From a virus: a stretch of DNA of 31,826 nucleotides. The stretch covers positions 1-31,826 of IMG/VR virus record IMGVR_UViG_3300006027_000030. One strand, given 5' to 3'. Below, piece after piece: positions 7,988 to 14,544 of this stretch. The translations under genes were made by a program, and so were the position numbers. Position 1 is the stretch's first letter, and every line of letters starts with the position of its first letter. The notes beneath the pieces were generated by a model. The model saw nothing but the letters and a program-made list of their open reading frames with translations. It was not told where the DNA came from and did no database searches.

Positions 7988-8840
7988 AATTATAGATTGT
8001 TCTGATAAGAACGTTACTAGAACGCTTCATTGGAACTCAGGAGATTCTGAAGACAATTGGAATAAGAATAAGCACTCCACTAAAATGAATCCAAAATATT
8101 GGGATAACCCTATAGAATATCATCTAAACTCCTTAGGCTATCGCTGTAAAGAGTTAAATGAGTATGAGGATAATAACTTTATACTTGTTATGGGGTGTAG
8201 TTATACAGAAGGAGTGGGCTTACACGAAGAAGATTTATGGTGGCATAATATGTCTGAAAAATATAATTTGCCTGTAATGAACTTAGCAATGGGCGGCACA
8301 GGTATAGATTTTCAATTTTATAATACAACTCTTTATGTTAAAAATAAATTTCCTAAGCCTAAATTAGTTGTTGTTCAATATCCTGGTGAATTTAGAAAAA
8401 CTTTTAATTATCCCAATAGAGTAAACACTTTAAATCAAAATCAAGTATTAACTGATAATAGACAAATTGGGTTTAGTCAAACAAAATTACAAACATGGGT
8501 AGCTTCAGGAGGCAATGTTCCATTGGATGGAGGAGAAGCTTTTGATGTAGACTGGTATATGAATAGATATATAGTATATCCTGAACAGGCTAATTTATAT
8601 AACTATATGTATTATCATTCTATAAAAAATATATGGGATGCTTTAGGAATTCCCAACGCACATTGGGCTTGGATAGATGATTTTATGCCACAAGATATGA
8701 ATTTTTTGGGTGTTAATACTGAGAACGCAGGAGAAGACATGGGGTATTTAGCAAGAGACTTGGCACATCCAGGTGTATGGGCTCATACAGAAGCATGGCA
8801 ACAAATTGAAAAAGGAGTAGACAAATGCCTAGGTTTATAA
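7968..8840 (+). CDS. SGNH/GDSL hydrolase-like protein 2
   Basis: A 290-residue protein with an intact SGNH set: MGCSYTEG carrying Ser78, LAMGGTG as the glycine block about 25 residues later, and a C-terminal D264-x-x-H267 pair in ARDLAHPG. Unlike the SGNH protein at 2696, the Asp three residues before the His is present. A hydrophilic N-terminal region of about 65 residues with no signal peptide precedes the domain. It probably acts as an O-acyl esterase or acyltransferase on a glycan or glycan precursor; the substrate is unknown. It overlaps the dehydrogenase by 20 bases and the tiny basic gene at 8825 by 16 bases, so all lie in one operon with the carbamoyltransferase. Confidence 0.62.
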   Translation: MEIQESKIIDCSDKNVTRTLHWNSGDSEDNWNKNKHSTKMNPKYWDNPIEYHLNSLGYRCKELNEYEDNNFILVMGCSYTEGVGLHEEDLWWHNMSEKYNLPVMNLAMGGTGIDFQFYNTTLYVKNKFPKPKLVVVQYPGEFRKTFNYPNRVNTLNQNQVLTDNRQIGFSQTKLQTWVASGGNVPLDGGEAFDVDWYMNRYIVYPEQANLYNYMYYHSIKNIWDALGIPNAHWAWIDDFMPQDMNFLGVNTENAGEDMGYLARDLAHPGVWAHTEAWQQIEKGVDKCLGL

Positions 8841-8950
8841 CAAAGATTAAAAATAAAATCCGCAAATTTTTTGAGGATAGAAAACACAAAAAATTAAAAG
8901 AAAAAAGATTAAAGGAGTTAAAGAAAAGAGACCCCTTTATATATCACTAA
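8825..8950 (+). CDS. Small very basic conserved-looking protein (41 aa)
   Basis: A 41-residue ORF with an AAAGGAG ribosome site 8 bases before its ATG, tucked between the SGNH protein and the carbamoyltransferase. The product is dominated by Lys and Arg (about 18 of 41) and is predicted to be one amphipathic helix. It ends in the short motif KKRDPFIYH, a type of tail I recall in small uncharacterised proteins of marine T4-like phages. It could bind nucleic acid or a partner protein; no function can be assigned. The good ribosome site, overlap with the previous stop and tight spacing to the next gene argue that it is translated. Confidence 0.65.
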   Translation: MPRFITKIKNKIRKFFEDRKHKKLKEKRLKELKKRDPFIYH

Positions 8951-8960
8951 GGAGTTAGCT

Positions 8961-10403
8961 ATGATAGAATGGGGAATCAGTGCAGGGACACATGATGCTT
9001 CAATCACCGTTGTGGACGGAGAAACAAATGAAATTCTTTTTGCCTCTCATTCTGAAAGATTTGGTAGAAGAGAAAAAAATGACGGCCAACTAAATTTTCA
9101 GTTATTACATGAAGCCAAAAAATATGGTAAACCTGATATAATATATTGGTATGAAAATCCTATATTAAAGTTTGGTAGAAAATTATATTCAGGAGAACCA
9201 AATAAGTGGTTTAGTCCTAAACAATATTTAAAAAAATGGGGTATACAAGGGGTTCCTATAAAATGGGGTATACATCATAAAACTCACGCTGCAGCTGGGT
9301 ATTATACAAGTCCTTTTGATGAGGCAGCTGTTTTAGTTATTGATGCTATAGGAGAATTTAATACAACTACTATATGGAAAGCTAGAGACAAGTTAAAAAA
9401 GGTTTACACAAGAAACTATCCAGAATCCCTAGGACTTTTTTATTCTGCTATGACACATAGAATAGGATTAAAACCAAATGAAGATGAGTATATTTTAATG
9501 GGTATGTCTGCCTACGGTAATCCAGATAATTTTTATAATAGAATAAAAACAGATTTAATTGATAGTGGTATCTCACATCACAAAGGTGTAATGGATTGGT
9601 GTCCTGGATTAGAAGAAAAACATTACTTTGATGTGGCAGCTGCTACACAAAAAATATACGAAGAGCTTTATATTGAATTATTACAACTTACTAAAGAAAA
9701 AACAAATTCGGATAATTTAGTTCTAATGGGTGGTTGTGCCTTAAATTGTTTGGCTAATAGACATGCCTCAGACTATTTTAAAAATATTTGGATTATGCCA
9801 AATCCAGGAGATGCAGGTAGTAGTTTAGGTGCTATAGCTGCCTACAAGGAATGTAAACTTCAATGGAAAACTCCTTATTTAGGTTATAATATAAAAGGTA
9901 AATATCCAGTTACAAAACTGTTATCAGAATTAATAGAAAATAAAATGGTAGGAGTTGCAAATGGTAGAGCTGAGTTTGGTCCAAGAGCATTAGGTAATAG
10001 AAGTTTACTTGCTGACCCAAGAGGTCAGGAAATGAAGGACTTAGTAAACTCTATTAAGAAAAGACAAGAGTTTAGACCCTTTGCACCTGTCATATTAGAA
10101 GCAGATGTTCACAAATATTTTGATGTCCCTAAAGGATTTAAATCTCCATATATGCAATATGTGGTAAAGTGTAGAGACACAGAAAGTTATCCTGCTATTG
10201 TGCATAAGGACGGAACAAGTAGAGTGCAAACTGTAAATGCCAAAGACCACAAAGGGTTATATAATCTTCTTAAAAAGTGGAAAGAAGTTACGGGCTGTCC
10301 TATGTTATTAAATACAAGTCTTAATATTAAAGGGCAACCTATTGTAAACACAGCAAAAGATGCTGATGAGTTTGAAGCAAAATATGGAGTTAAATGTTTT
10401 TAA
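8961..10403 (+). CDS. NodU/CmcH-type O-carbamoyltransferase
   Basis: Transfers a carbamoyl group from carbamoyl phosphate, through a carbamoyl-adenylate, to a hydroxyl on a sugar or small molecule. The N-terminal ASKHA-fold segment GISAGTHDASITVVDG starts at residue 5. The His-rich metal/active-site segment HHKTHAAAGYY is near 105. GGCALNCLANRH near 257 binds nucleotide. The YrdC-like C-terminal domain has GRAEFGPRALGNRS near 334, EFRPFAPVI near 370 and NTSLNIKGQPIV near 451. At 480 residues it is compact compared with roughly 550-600 in NodU. Its AAGGAG site is directly after the stop of the 41-residue gene. It is the last gene of the island and is followed by a terminator hairpin; its last 14 bases overlap a convergent gene. 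Acceptor unknown. Confidence 0.93.
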   Translation: MIEWGISAGTHDASITVVDGETNEILFASHSERFGRREKNDGQLNFQLLHEAKKYGKPDIIYWYENPILKFGRKLYSGEPNKWFSPKQYLKKWGIQGVPIKWGIHHKTHAAAGYYTSPFDEAAVLVIDAIGEFNTTTIWKARDKLKKVYTRNYPESLGLFYSAMTHRIGLKPNEDEYILMGMSAYGNPDNFYNRIKTDLIDSGISHHKGVMDWCPGLEEKHYFDVAAATQKIYEELYIELLQLTKEKTNSDNLVLMGGCALNCLANRHASDYFKNIWIMPNPGDAGSSLGAIAAYKECKLQWKTPYLGYNIKGKYPVTKLLSELIENKMVGVANGRAEFGPRALGNRSLLADPRGQEMKDLVNSIKKRQEFRPFAPVILEADVHKYFDVPKGFKSPYMQYVVKCRDTESYPAIVHKDGTSRVQTVNAKDHKGLYNLLKKWKEVTGCPMLLNTSLNIKGQPIVNTAKDADEFEAKYGVKCF

Positions 10404-10557
10404 GTATAGCTCTTACATATTCTGCCTGTAACTCTTCAGGAACTTCTTTTAATGAGTTATAATCCATAATGTCTTTTTCATAATGGATAGGCTCTTTAGG
10501 AGCCTTTTTTGCTTCTTTATTAGAGTAACGGATTACTCTCTTATTATAATACGAAAT
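10390..10557 (-). CDS. Small leftward protein (55 aa) with apparent ATT start
   Basis: An open frame with no ATG, GTG or TTG at its beginning but with a good ribosome site (AAGGAG, 10565-10570) exactly 7 bases before an ATT codon. From that codon it encodes 55 residues (opening SYYNKRVIRYSNKEAKKAP after the initiator) that look like a genuine soluble, charged phage protein. The only internal ATG is at residue 31 and has no ribosome site. A late-like TATAAATT (one mismatch) lies upstream at 10587-10594. It converges on the carbamoyltransferase and overlaps its last 14 bases. The terminator of that rightward operon lies inside this coding region. AUU initiation is known but rare (for example infC). 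Function unknown. Confidence 0.5.
   Translation of the reverse strand: MSYYNKRVIRYSNKEAKKAPKEPIHYEKDIMDYNSLKEVPEELQAEYVRAILKNI
10489..10510 (+). terminator. Rho-independent terminator of the rightward metabolic operon
   Basis: AGGCTC (10489-10494), loop TTTAG, GAGCCT (10500-10505): a perfect 6-bp stem running directly into a T run to 10510. It lies 86 bases after the carbamoyltransferase stop and inside the antisense small gene. There is no T run on the opposite strand, so it acts rightward. Confidence 0.8.
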
Positions 10558-10608
10558 AGTATCTCTCCTTACTATGGTATTTCTTTAATTTATAAAAACA
10601 GAGTTGCA

Positions 10609-10616
10609 TATAAATA
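10609..10616 (+). promoter_or_regulatory. Late promoter TATAAATA, ATG 5 bases downstream
   Basis: An exact T4-type late octamer separated by 5 bases from the ATG at 10622. With the T4 geometry the +1 base would be the A of the ATG, and no ribosome site is present, so the transcript would be leaderless. Confidence 0.6.
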
Positions 10617-10621
10617 TTTGC

Positions 10622-10912
10622 ATGGGACAAATAATTAAATTTCCACCACAAAGAAAAAACCCGCCATTAGGCTTGCGGATTAATATCTATACCGAAGAAC
10701 AAATTGAGATAGTGTTATTAGCTGTTAACCATTTTGGTGGTTGGCATAAGAAAATAGAGCAAACAGACATACAAAATTTGGACCCTACATTCACCATTAA
10801 TTCATTAAAACAACTTACAAACTCCTTTTCAACTTGGATATTTAGTAAAGAGGCAAAAGACGTAGCTCAAAAATTATTAGATTCAGTAGAAGAAATAACA
10901 TATAAAGTTTAA
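10622..10912 (+). CDS. Conserved-looking small protein of unknown function (96 aa)
   Basis: The product starts GQIIKFPPQ after Met and contains a helical segment EEQIEIVLLAVNHFGGWH and a C-terminal helix with KEAKDVAQKLLDSVEE. No catalytic motif, membrane segment or metal site is visible. I chose ATG 10622 over an upstream in-frame TTG at 10604, because the TTG would lie in front of the late promoter octamer and neither has a ribosome site. It is the first rightward gene after the terminator and lies next to a RecB-like nuclease and replication genes, suggesting an accessory role in the infection programme. No function is assigned. Confidence 0.65.
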   Translation: MGQIIKFPPQRKNPPLGLRINIYTEEQIEIVLLAVNHFGGWHKKIEQTDIQNLDPTFTINSLKQLTNSFSTWIFSKEAKDVAQKLLDSVEEITYKV

Positions 10913-10917
10913 AAATA

Positions 10918-10925
10918 TATAAATA
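10918..10925 (+). promoter_or_regulatory. Late promoter TATAAATA upstream of the RecB-like nuclease gene
   Basis: An exact late octamer 41 bases before the ATG at 10966 and just upstream of a sigma70-like promoter for the same gene. This suggests the nuclease gene can be read both early and late. Confidence 0.5.
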
Positions 10926-10931
10926 AAACGC

Positions 10932-10959
10932 TTGACTTTATACAATAAGAGTGTATAAT
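10932..10959 (+). promoter_or_regulatory. Early (sigma70-type) promoter, possibly leaderless
   Basis: TTGACT (10932-10937), a 16-base spacer and TATAAT (10954-10959), then 6 bases to the ATG at 10966. An inverted repeat TTATAC...GTATAA (10938-10943 and 10953-10958) covers the spacer and the -10 and could be an operator. No ribosome site precedes the ATG. Confidence 0.65.
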
Positions 10960-10965
10960 TAGCAT

Positions 10966-11625
10966 ATGTTTATACATCTTAATAAGGCAAAAGACTTCGC
11001 AGTTAGTAAGACCTCGCCCGGTGGATCTCGCAAATACTATCTACCATCGGGGGAGGCATTCCCTTCAGTAACGACTGTTTTGGGTTACTCTACAAAAGAC
11101 TCCATTAATGAATGGCGCAAACGAGTTGGAACAAAAGAAGCCGATAAAATATCTAAACAAGCCTCAACCCGAGGCACAAAAATCCATTTATTATGTGAAA
11201 AGGTCTTAGACAATGAGGACATTAATCTAGATGATTTATCTTTATTGGATAAAGAGATGTGGTCTAAATTTAGACCTCTGTTAGATAATATTAATAATAT
11301 ACACGCACAAGAAATTGCTCTTTATAGTAAACATCTAAGACTTGCTGGTCGTGTAGACTGTATTGCAGAATATGAAGGCAAATTAAGTATAATTGATTTT
11401 AAAACATCACGTAAGCCTAAAAAGAAAGAGTGGATATCAAATTACTTTGCTCAGGCAGCTGCCTACTCAATTATGTATGAGGAAAGAACAGGCATACCCA
11501 TAAACAGAAGTGTTATATTAATAGCAGTTGAAGGAGAAGAGCCTCAAGTGTTTATTGATAGGCGAGATAATTATGTGGAAACTTTACTTTTGGCTAGAGA
11601 CAAATACGAAAGAGAAGTTTTGTAG
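10966..11625 (+). CDS. RecB/Cas4-like PD-(D/E)XK nuclease
   Basis: A 219-residue nuclease with the full RecB-family motif set: RGTKIH with His74, Glu116 in AQEIAL, Asp131 in GRVDCIAEY, D144-F-K146 in SIIDFKTS, and the Q163xxxY167 motif in AQAAAYS. It probably acts as a metal-dependent DNA exonuclease or endonuclease in recombination, end processing or host DNA breakdown. It has no helicase domain and no Cys cluster, so it is not a Cas4-type iron-sulfur enzyme. The ATG lies at the predicted +1 of a strong sigma70-like promoter, pointing to early expression. Similar stand-alone nucleases occur in marine T4-like phages. Confidence 0.82.
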   Translation: MFIHLNKAKDFAVSKTSPGGSRKYYLPSGEAFPSVTTVLGYSTKDSINEWRKRVGTKEADKISKQASTRGTKIHLLCEKVLDNEDINLDDLSLLDKEMWSKFRPLLDNINNIHAQEIALYSKHLRLAGRVDCIAEYEGKLSIIDFKTSRKPKKKEWISNYFAQAAAYSIMYEERTGIPINRSVILIAVEGEEPQVFIDRRDNYVETLLLARDKYEREVL

Positions 11626-11633
11626 TATAAATA
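11626..11633 (+). promoter_or_regulatory. Late promoter TATAAATA before the 78-aa gene
   Basis: The exact octamer starts directly after the nuclease stop codon. Transcription would start near 11639, inside the left arm of the hairpin at 11635-11654, 41 bases before the next ATG. Confidence 0.6.
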
Positions 11634-11634
11634 A

Positions 11635-11654
11635 AATGAGAGTTCGCTCTCATT
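11635..11654 (+). other. Perfect 8-bp hairpin with TTCG loop at a 5' leader
   Basis: AATGAGAG, loop TTCG, CTCTCATT. No T run follows, so it is not a standard terminator for the nuclease gene. Placed between a late octamer and the ribosome site of the 78-residue gene, it may be a 5' mRNA stabiliser or processing signal. The closing pair is G-C, so this is not the extra-stable C(UUCG)G form. Confidence 0.55.
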
Positions 11655-11679
11655 GACACACTACACACAGGAGAAAATT

Positions 11680-11916
11680 ATGTCAAATCAAAAATCAGGC
11701 TTTGAAATACGAGCCGAGCTACTAGGACAAGCACAAGGAATCCTAGAAAATAATAGGCATGCCACCATGGATGCTTATCACACCAAAGTCCAAAGATACT
11801 TAGACGCCAAGGATGTTCCATGGCCTGAGTTACCTGAAGGCTATACAAGAAGCATCTCACCACAAGAAGTAATTGATGTTGCTAGACAACTTAATTCTTT
11901 CGTAAACGAGAAGTAA
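11680..11916 (+). CDS. Conserved-looking small phage protein (78 aa)
   Basis: Starts at ATG 11680 after a clear AGGAG ribosome site (11669-11673). An in-frame TTG at 11653 lies inside the leader hairpin and is rejected. The product has the segment GFEIRAELLGQAQGIL, a middle region DAKDVPWPELPEGYT and a C-terminal helix EVIDVARQLNSFVNEK. From memory this resembles a small family in marine T4-like phages in which a GFE(L/I)R...LG helix precedes a charged middle and a C-terminal helix ending FVN-K. The function of that family is unknown to me. It has its own late promoter and leader hairpin, suggesting strong late expression. Confidence 0.7.
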   Translation: MSNQKSGFEIRAELLGQAQGILENNRHATMDAYHTKVQRYLDAKDVPWPELPEGYTRSISPQEVIDVARQLNSFVNEK

Positions 11917-11947
11917 TTTAAATCACAGCCTTTGGTAGTCTTAATAC

Positions 11948-11976
11948 TTGACTTATAAGTATAATAACTTTATAAT
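11948..11976 (+). promoter_or_regulatory. Early sigma70-type promoter with 10-bp palindrome; leaderless geometry
   Basis: TTGACT (11948-11953), a 17-base spacer, TATAAT (11971-11976), then 7 bases to the ATG at 11984 with no ribosome site. The perfect palindrome ACTTATAAGT (11951-11960) overlaps the -35 and spacer and could be an operator or may simply be AT-rich coincidence. Confidence 0.68.
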
Positions 11977-11983
11977 ATAAGAC

Positions 11984-12832
11984 ATGCACATAGTAGTTAC
12001 TGGAGGCTGTGGCTTTATAGGCTCTCACCTCACACAGAAATTTTTAGACTTAGGATATAGGGTTACAGTTGTTGATGACCAACGACAAGGAACCTATATG
12101 ATTGACCATTCTCATGTAAAATATAAAATTGAGAATGTAATGGAAGCTAGTTTTTCAGAACCCATACACGCAATATTTCATTTAGCAAATACTCCGAGAG
12201 TTAGAATGTCTTTTGACTTTCCTGTAGAAACTATTTTAAATGGTGTAGGTCCAACTACTCATGTGGCAGAGTGGGCTAGAAATCATAAATGTCCTTTATA
12301 CTTTGCTTGTTCTTCAAGCACAATTCATTCTGATAAATATTCCAATCCTTATACATTTAGCAAATGTTTGGCTGAGGACGTTTTAAATTTATATGAAGAG
12401 TTATGGGGAATAAGATATTACAAAATGTTCTTTTATAATGTTTACGGGCCAGGTGAGGCAGACTATGGACCATATAGCACAGTTATACGAGCATTTAAAA
12501 CTGCCTATTTGGAAGGCACTCCTCTAAAAATATTTGGCAACGGGTCTAAGCAACGAGATTTTACCCATGTAAATGATGTTGTTAATGGCATGGCTAACGG
12601 ATTATTAGATAGGAAAATGCCTCAAGAAGCACACTTTGGTTCCTCAAATCCATATTCAATTAAACAAATTGCAGATTTATTTGATACAAGAATTGTTTAT
12701 GAATTTGATAAACCCGGTGAAGCACAGACCACCTATTGTGCCAATCCGTATATACAAATAGAAAACAATGTGTTAGACTATGTTAAAACTTGGATAAGGA
12801 GAAAAAATAATGCCAAAGCTAGTGGTGGATAA
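11984..12832 (+). CDS. NAD-dependent nucleotide-sugar epimerase (extended SDR), second copy
   Basis: A 282-residue extended SDR with TGGCGFIG at residues 6-13, CSSS at 109-112 as the catalytic Ser segment, and the YxxxK pair Y123/K127 in PYTFSK. NVYGPGEADYGPYS and QRDFTHVNDVVNG match sugar-epimerase substrate-binding segments. It belongs to the same superfamily as the protein at 458 but is not a close copy, and it is separated from the metabolic island by about 1.6 kb. It lies upstream of gp33 with a 23-base overlap and is driven by an early-type promoter, so it may prime the sugar pathway early in infection. Exact substrate unknown. Confidence 0.88.
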   Translation: MHIVVTGGCGFIGSHLTQKFLDLGYRVTVVDDQRQGTYMIDHSHVKYKIENVMEASFSEPIHAIFHLANTPRVRMSFDFPVETILNGVGPTTHVAEWARNHKCPLYFACSSSTIHSDKYSNPYTFSKCLAEDVLNLYEELWGIRYYKMFFYNVYGPGEADYGPYSTVIRAFKTAYLEGTPLKIFGNGSKQRDFTHVNDVVNGMANGLLDRKMPQEAHFGSSNPYSIKQIADLFDTRIVYEFDKPGEAQTTYCANPYIQIENNVLDYVKTWIRRKNNAKASGG

Positions 12833-13124
12833 CCAACCTATGAATACAGAAACAAAAAATATAACAGACGTTTTCCTAATAACAAAGGAGTTCAAAACAT
12901 CTACAGAATTTTCTCAATACATAGAACGTAAAGCAAGACGAGGATTAGCTGCTCAAGAGGGTATTGGATATATTGATGTTCTTTGCGACTATTGTATCGA
13001 AAGGGAAATTGAAATCGAATCTGTGAAGAAACTTTTAAGTCCTTCTCTAAAAGAAAAAATTAAAGTAGAAGCAGAAAATTTAAATTTATTAAAAACTAAA
13101 CCAAATAAATTGCCTTTAGATTAA
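12810..13124 (+). CDS. 33: Late transcription co-activator gp33-like
   Basis: In T4, gp33 bridges host RNA polymerase and the sliding clamp gp45 and works with sigma factor gp55 at TATAAATA promoters. This 104-residue protein (T4 gp33: 112) has the pattern seen in marine phage gp33: a helix FSQYIERKARRG, the segment YIDVLCDYCIEREIEIESV, and the end LLSPSLKEKIKVEAENLNLL. The AAGGAG site 8 bases before ATG 12810 supports the start; an internal ATG at 12840 has no ribosome site. It overlaps the epimerase by 23 bases and shares its stop base with the next gene. The many late octamers in this window are its expected targets. Identification is by pattern and context. Confidence 0.72.
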   Translation: MPKLVVDNQPMNTETKNITDVFLITKEFKTSTEFSQYIERKARRGLAAQEGIGYIDVLCDYCIEREIEIESVKKLLSPSLKEKIKVEAENLNLLKTKPNKLPLD

Positions 13125-13381
13125 TGTTCAAGCCAAAGTGTCTTAATGGTAAAGAGGGATTTATTAATGCAGAAGGTTTTTATAAACCCTGCTGTTGGCG
13201 ACCCACCAAAGACTACTTTAATAAAGATGAATTTAATATTGCAATAGTTGATATAACAGATGCAATATCTTCTACAAAAAAATTTATAGAACTTCAACAA
13301 AAACAATCTCCACAGGATTTGGATTTTACCTGTTATCATCATTGTTATTTAGACAACAATACAGAAAGAGATGTATACTAA
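13124..13381 (+). CDS. Small Cys-rich SPASM-like protein (85 aa)
   Basis: Has C6 followed by a GFINAEGFYKPCC segment (C23, C24) and a C-terminal CYHHC (C70, C74). A Cys about 17 residues before a G-x-x-x-PCC turn is what SPASM/twitch auxiliary-cluster domains look like at the C-terminus of radical SAM enzymes. Here it is a separate protein encoded immediately before a radical SAM gene that lacks such a domain. It may bind an auxiliary Fe-S cluster and act with that enzyme. It begins on the last base of the gp33 stop and overlaps the radical SAM gene by 11 bases, so the two are translationally coupled. The assignment is an inference from the Cys pattern. Confidence 0.55.
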   Translation: MFKPKCLNGKEGFINAEGFYKPCCWRPTKDYFNKDEFNIAIVDITDAISSTKKFIELQQKQSPQDLDFTCYHHCYLDNNTERDVY

Positions 13382-13982
13382 GCCCAAGGACATACATTTA
13401 GAAATTACTAGACGATGTCCATTAGCATGCCCTAAATGTCCTCGCACAATAGAAAAGGGTAGCTATAAAGCTAATACAGATTTATCTTTAGAGTTAATAC
13501 AAAAGATTATTAAACAAGAATGGCATACAATACGTTTATCAGGCAACCTAGGAGACCCTATATATCACGCCAGAGCATTAGATGTATTTAGACTTGTATC
13601 TAAAAATAGTATTCATATGCACTTACATACAAACGGCACAGGCAAGAAAAATTCTTTTTGGGAGGAATATTATAGTTTTATAAAACCTGAATTAGATGTT
13701 ACAATATTTGGCATTGATGGATTACAAGATACAAGTAAAATTTATAGAGTAAATCAAAATTGGAATAGTTCTTTTAAAGCCATGCAGATAGGTGCAAAAT
13801 TAGGACATAAAATAGTATGGCAATGGATAGCATTTAGACAAAACGAGCATCAAATAGAAGAAGGTAAAAAGATAGCAGAGGATAATGGCATACATTTTAT
13901 GTTAGTTAAATCTACAAGGTGGGATAAGAATGACCCAATGAAACCATTAAATAAGGACTTAGTAGCTAATGGAACCTTTTGA
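13371..13982 (+). CDS. Radical SAM protein, short form
   Basis: A 203-residue protein with the cluster-binding motif C16-x3-C20-x2-C23 in RRCPLACPKC, and SGNLGDP near residue 57 in the place of the SAM-binding GGEP motif. TNGTG and FGIDGLQD are typical radical SAM barrel strands. The C-terminal SPASM region is absent; a candidate is the gene immediately upstream. It probably generates a 5'-deoxyadenosyl radical to modify a small molecule, peptide or RNA; the substrate is unknown. Its 3' end overlaps gp59 by 14 bases, placing it inside a replication/transcription operon, which is an odd neighbourhood for a metabolic enzyme. Confidence 0.85.
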   Translation: MYTKPKDIHLEITRRCPLACPKCPRTIEKGSYKANTDLSLELIQKIIKQEWHTIRLSGNLGDPIYHARALDVFRLVSKNSIHMHLHTNGTGKKNSFWEEYYSFIKPELDVTIFGIDGLQDTSKIYRVNQNWNSSFKAMQIGAKLGHKIVWQWIAFRQNEHQIEEGKKIAEDNGIHFMLVKSTRWDKNDPMKPLNKDLVANGTF

Positions 13983-14541
13983 AGTATATAGAATCTATTT
14001 AGCATTGCGGTTACACTTCACAAAACCGGATTATGATATAACAAAAACTCGAGGGGCAGTTAAGGCAAGTAAAAACGCTTTCTTAAAAAGAAAAGACATT
14101 ATAGTAATGCGTAGATTAGCAAGAGACTATACAAAGAAGGAAGTAATAAATTTCCTAGTTGCTAATTTTGTTGCAGGGGATAAGTGGGGAGGAATGTTTG
14201 ATGCAAATGCAGAACAAACATATAAGGATTGGAAAGTTAAAAAGCAGAAACTTGATTACTTAATAGAACAGGATTTTTGTAAGATAGAATTGGAAATGGA
14301 AAAAGAAGGAATTGATAATCCGTTAGAAGCAAAAGAAGGACAGCATCCACTAGTTTATAGATTATATTTTGGTCATCTAATTAACTTAGAAACACTCGTA
14401 ATACTTGACAAACTCTATAATTATGTTAAAATACAAACTGATGATATATTCCTACAGGACGTTAATTTACTTATTAAAAAGTATAGACCCTTTGTCCAAA
14501 ATGGTCAAAAATTTTCTGAAAGAACATCGCAATTTGTATAA
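13969..14541 (+). CDS. 59: Helicase loader gp59-like
   Basis: In T4, gp59 loads the gp41 helicase onto gp32-covered DNA at forks. This 190-residue protein (T4: 217) matches the marine phage gp59 pattern: an N-terminal VYRIYLALRLHFTKPDYDI segment, SKNAFLKRKD, then LARDYTKKEVINFLVANFVAG around residues 45-65, and a later YLIEQDF helix. It is all-helical and basic. It lies directly upstream of the gp32 gene, its physical partner. A sigma70-like promoter near its 3' end (14405-14432) and a late octamer across its stop codon serve gp32. Confidence 0.8.
   Translation: MEPFEVYRIYLALRLHFTKPDYDITKTRGAVKASKNAFLKRKDIIVMRRLARDYTKKEVINFLVANFVAGDKWGGMFDANAEQTYKDWKVKKQKLDYLIEQDFCKIELEMEKEGIDNPLEAKEGQHPLVYRLYFGHLINLETLVILDKLYNYVKIQTDDIFLQDVNLLIKKYRPFVQNGQKFSERTSQFV
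14405..14432 (+). promoter_or_regulatory. Possible early promoter for gp32 inside gp59
   Basis: TTGACA (14405-14410), a 16-base spacer and TAAAAT (14427-14432). It would start transcription near 14439 and so include the whole leader hairpin of gene 32. It lies within coding sequence and the -10 is imperfect. Confidence 0.38.
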
Positions 14542-14544
14542 ATA
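14537..14544 (+). promoter_or_regulatory. Late promoter TATAAATA for gp32
   Basis: An exact octamer overlapping the gp59 stop region and 72 bases before the gp32 ATG. The late start (about 14550) would fall within the 5' arm of the leader hairpin. Confidence 0.6.

Noticed and set aside
10604-10621. TTG start giving a 102-residue version of the gene at 10622
   Set aside because: The TTG lies before and within the late promoter octamer and has no ribosome site; ATG 10622 is at the expected +1.
10404-10621. The longest apparent gap on the + strand as possible non-coding RNA
   Set aside because: It is explained by the leftward 55-residue gene, the embedded terminator and the late promoter; no further structure was needed.
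11653-11679. TTG start giving an 87-residue version of the gene at 11680
   Set aside because: It lies in the right arm of the leader hairpin; the ATG at 11680 has a proper AGGAG site.
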